Assembly (NCBI GenBank): GCA_016208495.1
Contig: JACQXX010000019.1
Span: 62,001 to 126,000 of the forward strand
DNA: 64,000 bases
Source of the DNA: Acidobacteriota bacterium
Lineage (GTDB): Bacteria; Acidobacteriota; Blastocatellia; Chloracidobacteriales; Chloracidobacteriaceae
Direction of reading: 5' to 3'
Made by a program: the position numbers and the translations under genes. The notes under the pieces are model-generated. The model worked only from the letters and a program-made list of their open reading frames with translations, did not search any database and had not been told where the DNA came from. Shown here piece by piece: positions 61,432 through 64,000 of this stretch. Within the stretch, counting starts at the first letter, position 1. Each line of letters begins with the position of its first letter.

Positions 61432-64000
61432 CTAAAAGCCTTTCGAAGCCGCCACCTGGGTATCAGATCCGGTGGCGGCTACAGCCGTAAAGGTCAACTT
61501 CTCTTCCCGGCTGTCATAATCAACCTTGACGGCTTGCCCGGGTCCAATCTCACCGCGCAACAACCGCACGGCCAGTTGATTTTGCAACAGATTCTGAATT
61601 GACCGCTTGAGTGGACGCGCACCGTAGGTCGGGTTAAACCCATCAGAGGCAAGGTATTCCGTCGCTTCAGGAGTTAACATCAGGGTGACATTGCGGTCGG
61701 CCAGCATCTTTCGCAGTTTCTCAAGCTGGACTTCGACAATCCGATACAATTCCTGACGTCCGAGCGAATGGAAAATCACAATATCGTCAATTCGGTTCAG
61801 AAATTCCGGCTTGAAGGCATTGCGCAGGTGGGAAAGGACTGCTTCGCGCATCTGGGTTTCAGTTTCTTTTCTTCCGCTAAATTCAAGGATTTCACGGCTT
61901 CCGATATTCGAGGTCATGATGATGACCACGTTTTTGAAGTCCACGACCCGCCCTTTCCCATCGGTGAGGCGTCCATCGTCCAGGATCTGCAGCAACACAT
62001 TGAATACATCCGGATGGGCCTTCTCGATTTCGTCAAAGAGAATGACCGAGTAGGGCCGTCGCCGAACGGCTTCGGTCAATTGACCGCCTTCCTCGTAGCC
62101 GATATATCCTGGAGGCGCACCAATCAGACGGGCGACCGAATGCTTCTCCATATATTCCGACATATCGAGGCGCACCATCGCGTGTTCGTCATCAAACAGA
62201 AATTCGGCCAGCCCCCGAGCCGTTTCGGTCTTTCCAACCCCGGTTGGCCCAAGGAAGATAAATGACCCAATTGGCCGGTTTGGATCCTGCAGGCCAGCAC
62301 GCGAACGGCGAACAGCATTGGCCACGGCTTCCAGGGCTTCATTTTGACCAATGACCCGTTGCTGCATCCGCTCTTCCATGTGCAGCAGTTTTTGCATTTC
62401 GCTTTCCAGCATTTTTGAAACTGGAATCCCGGTCCACTTGGCAATGACCAGGGCGACATCTTCTTCATCAACTTCTTCTTTGAGCATGCGCCCGGTCTTT
62501 TGCAACTCAACCAGCCGCGCCCGGTTGGCTTCAACCTGCCGCTGGAGCTCAGCCATTTTGCCGTACCGGATTTCAGCCACTTTGGCGTAGTCGCCAGCCC
62601 GTTCAAAGCGGTCGGCTTCGATTTTGAGTTCTTCGAGTTTTTCTTTGTTTTCGCGCAGACGCTGAATGACTTCTTTTTCAGATTGCCACCGGGCTTTCAA
62701 ACCGGAGCTTTTTTCCTTCATCTCTGAAATTTCCAGCTCGATTCGCTTTAACCGCTCACGGGCATCTACATCTTCTTCACGCTGAAGAGCCTGGCGCTCA
62801 ATCTCACGTTGCGTGATTTCGCGTTCAACTTCATCAATTTCAGTTGGCAGGCTGTCAATTTCAATCCGTAACCGCGACGCGGCTTCGTCAATCAGGTCAA
62901 TCGCTTTGTCAGGTAAGAATCGGTCCGCAATATAGCGATTTGAGAGGTGAGCGGCGGCAACAATCGCGGCGTCCTTGATGCGTACGCCGTGATGGATTTC
63001 ATAGCGTTCTTTTAAGCCGCGCAAAATGGAGATCGTATCCTGCACATCAGGTTCGGCCACAAACACCGGCTGGAATCGCCGTTCCAGCGCCGCATCTTTT
63101 TCAACGTGCTTTTTGTATTCATTTAAGGTTGTGGCACCGACACACCGCAATTCGCCACGAGCCAGGGCGGGCTTGAGCATATTTGAAGCATCCAGCGCGC
63201 CTTCCCCGGCACCGGCGCCAACCAGTGTGTGTAACTCGTCAATAAAGAGCACAATTTGCCCTTCGGCCCTGATGACTTCTTTCAACACCGCTTTGAGACG
63301 GTCTTCAAATTCGCCCCGGTATTTCGCACCAGCCAGCATAGCGCCGAGATCCAGCGTAATCAGGCGCTTGTTTTTGAGGGATTCCGGAACATCACCCGAG
63401 ATGATCCGCATCGCCAATCCCTCAACAATGGCGGTCTTCCCAACCCCTGGCTCCCCAATCAGCACCGGGTTGTTCTTTGTCCGTCGTGACAGAACCTGCA
63501 CCACCCGTCGGATTTCATCGTCACGGCCAATCACCGGATCCAGCTTCCCAATGCGGGCCAGTTCGGTGAGATCACGTCCGTACTTTTTCAATGATTCATA
63601 CTTTGATTCAGGATCCTGATCGGTAATCCGCTCGCCACCACGCAACTGCTGCAAGACTTTGAGCAAATCTTCACGGTTGACGCCACGCTGACGCAGGATT
63701 CGCCCCGCCGTGCTGTCTTTGTCACCAGCAACTGCCAGCAGCAAATGCTCCGTGCTGAGATAGGCATCTTGAAATTGATCGGCTTCTTTTTGAGCGGCGG
63801 TAAAAATGGCGCTGACTTTGGGAGAAAAATAGCGCTGGGCACCACTGACTTTCGGTAACTTGCCAATGACCTCACGGGCATCCTGCACAATCGACGGAAC
63901 ACTGGCGCCGATTTTTTCCAGGATTGATCTGGCAATGCCTTCGTTTTGTTCGAGCATGGCCACTAACAGGTGTTCGGGTTCAACCTGAGGATGTTGTGCC
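61432..64000 (-). CDS. clpB: Chaperone ClpB (N-terminus beyond right edge)
   Basis: At least 856 residues; the frame is open through position 64000 ([20 protein letters not shown]), so the true start lies outside. Clp_N repeats, NBD1 with [15 protein letters not shown] and [12 protein letters not shown], a full coiled-coil middle domain (~[20 protein letters not shown] onward), and NBD2 with [20 protein letters not shown]. The middle domain and the lack of a ClpP loop mark it as the DnaK-dependent disaggregase ClpB. First gene seen of the minus-strand heat-shock cluster. Confidence 0.96.
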   Translation of the reverse strand, partial: AQHPQVEPEHLLVAMLEQNEGIARSILEKIGASVPSIVQDAREVIGKLPKVSGAQRYFSPKVSAIFTAAQKEADQFQDAYLSTEHLLLAVAGDKDSTAGRILRQRGVNREDLLKVLQQLRGGERITDQDPESKYESLKKYGRDLTELARIGKLDPVIGRDDEIRRVVQVLSRRTKNNPVLIGEPGVGKTAIVEGLAMRIISGDVPESLKNKRLITLDLGAMLAGAKYRGEFEDRLKAVLKEVIRAEGQIVLFIDELHTLVGAGAGEGALDASNMLKPALARGELRCVGATTLNEYKKHVEKDAALERRFQPVFVAEPDVQDTISILRGLKERYEIHHGVRIKDAAIVAAAHLSNRYIADRFLPDKAIDLIDEAASRLRIEIDSLPTEIDEVEREITQREIERQALQREEDVDARERLKRIELEISEMKEKSSGLKARWQSEKEVIQRLRENKEKLEELKIEADRFERAGDYAKVAEIRYGKMAELQRQVEANRARLVELQKTGRMLKEEVDEEDVALVIAKWTGIPVSKMLESEMQKLLHMEERMQQRVIGQNEALEAVANAVRRSRAGLQDPNRPIGSFIFLGPTGVGKTETARGLAEFLFDDEHAMVRLDMSEYMEKHSVARLIGAPPGYIGYEEGGQLTEAVRRRPYSVILFDEIEKAHPDVFNVLLQILDDGRLTDGKGRVVDFKNVVIIMTSNIGSREILEFSGRKETETQMREAVLSHLRNAFKPEFLNRIDDIVIFHSLGRQELYRIVEVQLEKLRKMLADRNVTLMLTPEATEYLASDGFNPTYGARPLKRSIQNLLQNQLAVRLLRGEIGPGQAVKVDYDSREEKLTFTAVAATGSDTQVAASKGF

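Overview
This window looks like a chromosomal segment of a Gram-negative environmental bacterium, most likely an Acidobacteriota member (Blastocatellia-like). The reasons are an Oar-type TonB-dependent receptor with an N-terminal carboxypeptidase-regulatory domain, periplasmic TPR-CHAT proteins, Reg_prop sensors, many secreted repeat proteins, roughly 50% GC, and intergenic DNA full of short tandem and inverted repeats. The taxonomic call is inference; there is no rRNA gene to settle it. I found no tRNA or CRISPR array.

Layout. 1-6.0 kb (minus strand): a CHAT caspase-like protease cut by the left edge, preceded by a small membrane protein resembling the 'effector-associated constant component' of NTP-dependent conflict systems, then a large exported TPR-CHAT protein and a frameshifted IS982 transposase. 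6.4-11.7 kb: two secreted repeat or Ig proteins, a small membrane protein and a SUKH-like protein. 12-22.1 kb: an exported TPR protein with a pilin-like tail, an Oar-type receptor, and, divergent from it, a Reg_prop/Y_Y_Y sensor fused to a Ser/Thr kinase. 22.7-30.3 kb: DUF805, TonB-C, DUF1353, a seven-blade FG-GAP protein, an MBL hydrolase and an S41 peptidase. 31.1-43.2 kb: secreted subtilase, MurJ, HEAT protein, YgfZ, a small protein and UvrA. 43.6-51 kb: DUF445, a type IV pilin with a sigma-54 promoter, an anti-sigma factor with a DUF4097 protein, and a second subtilase. 51.5-56 kb: gatB overlapped by an intact iscB with its upstream HEARO/omega RNA, then a receiver protein and a rhomboid-like protein. 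56-56.7 kb: two small unrecognised genes with strong ribosome binding sites. 56.7-64 kb: sixA and a heat-shock cluster (ClpA/C-type Hsp100, GrpE, Hsp20, ClpB).

The most notable points are the complete-looking IscB-omega RNA element coupled to gatB, the EACC1-like/CHAT pair, the sensor-kinase fusion, the small-gene pair near 56 kb, and a strikingly repeat-rich intergenic landscape. That landscape includes two MITE-like families with terminal inverted repeats, a direct repeat bracketing murJ, a 190-bp triple-nested palindrome, and more than ten tandem arrays of unrelated sequence that share a 7-bp unit.
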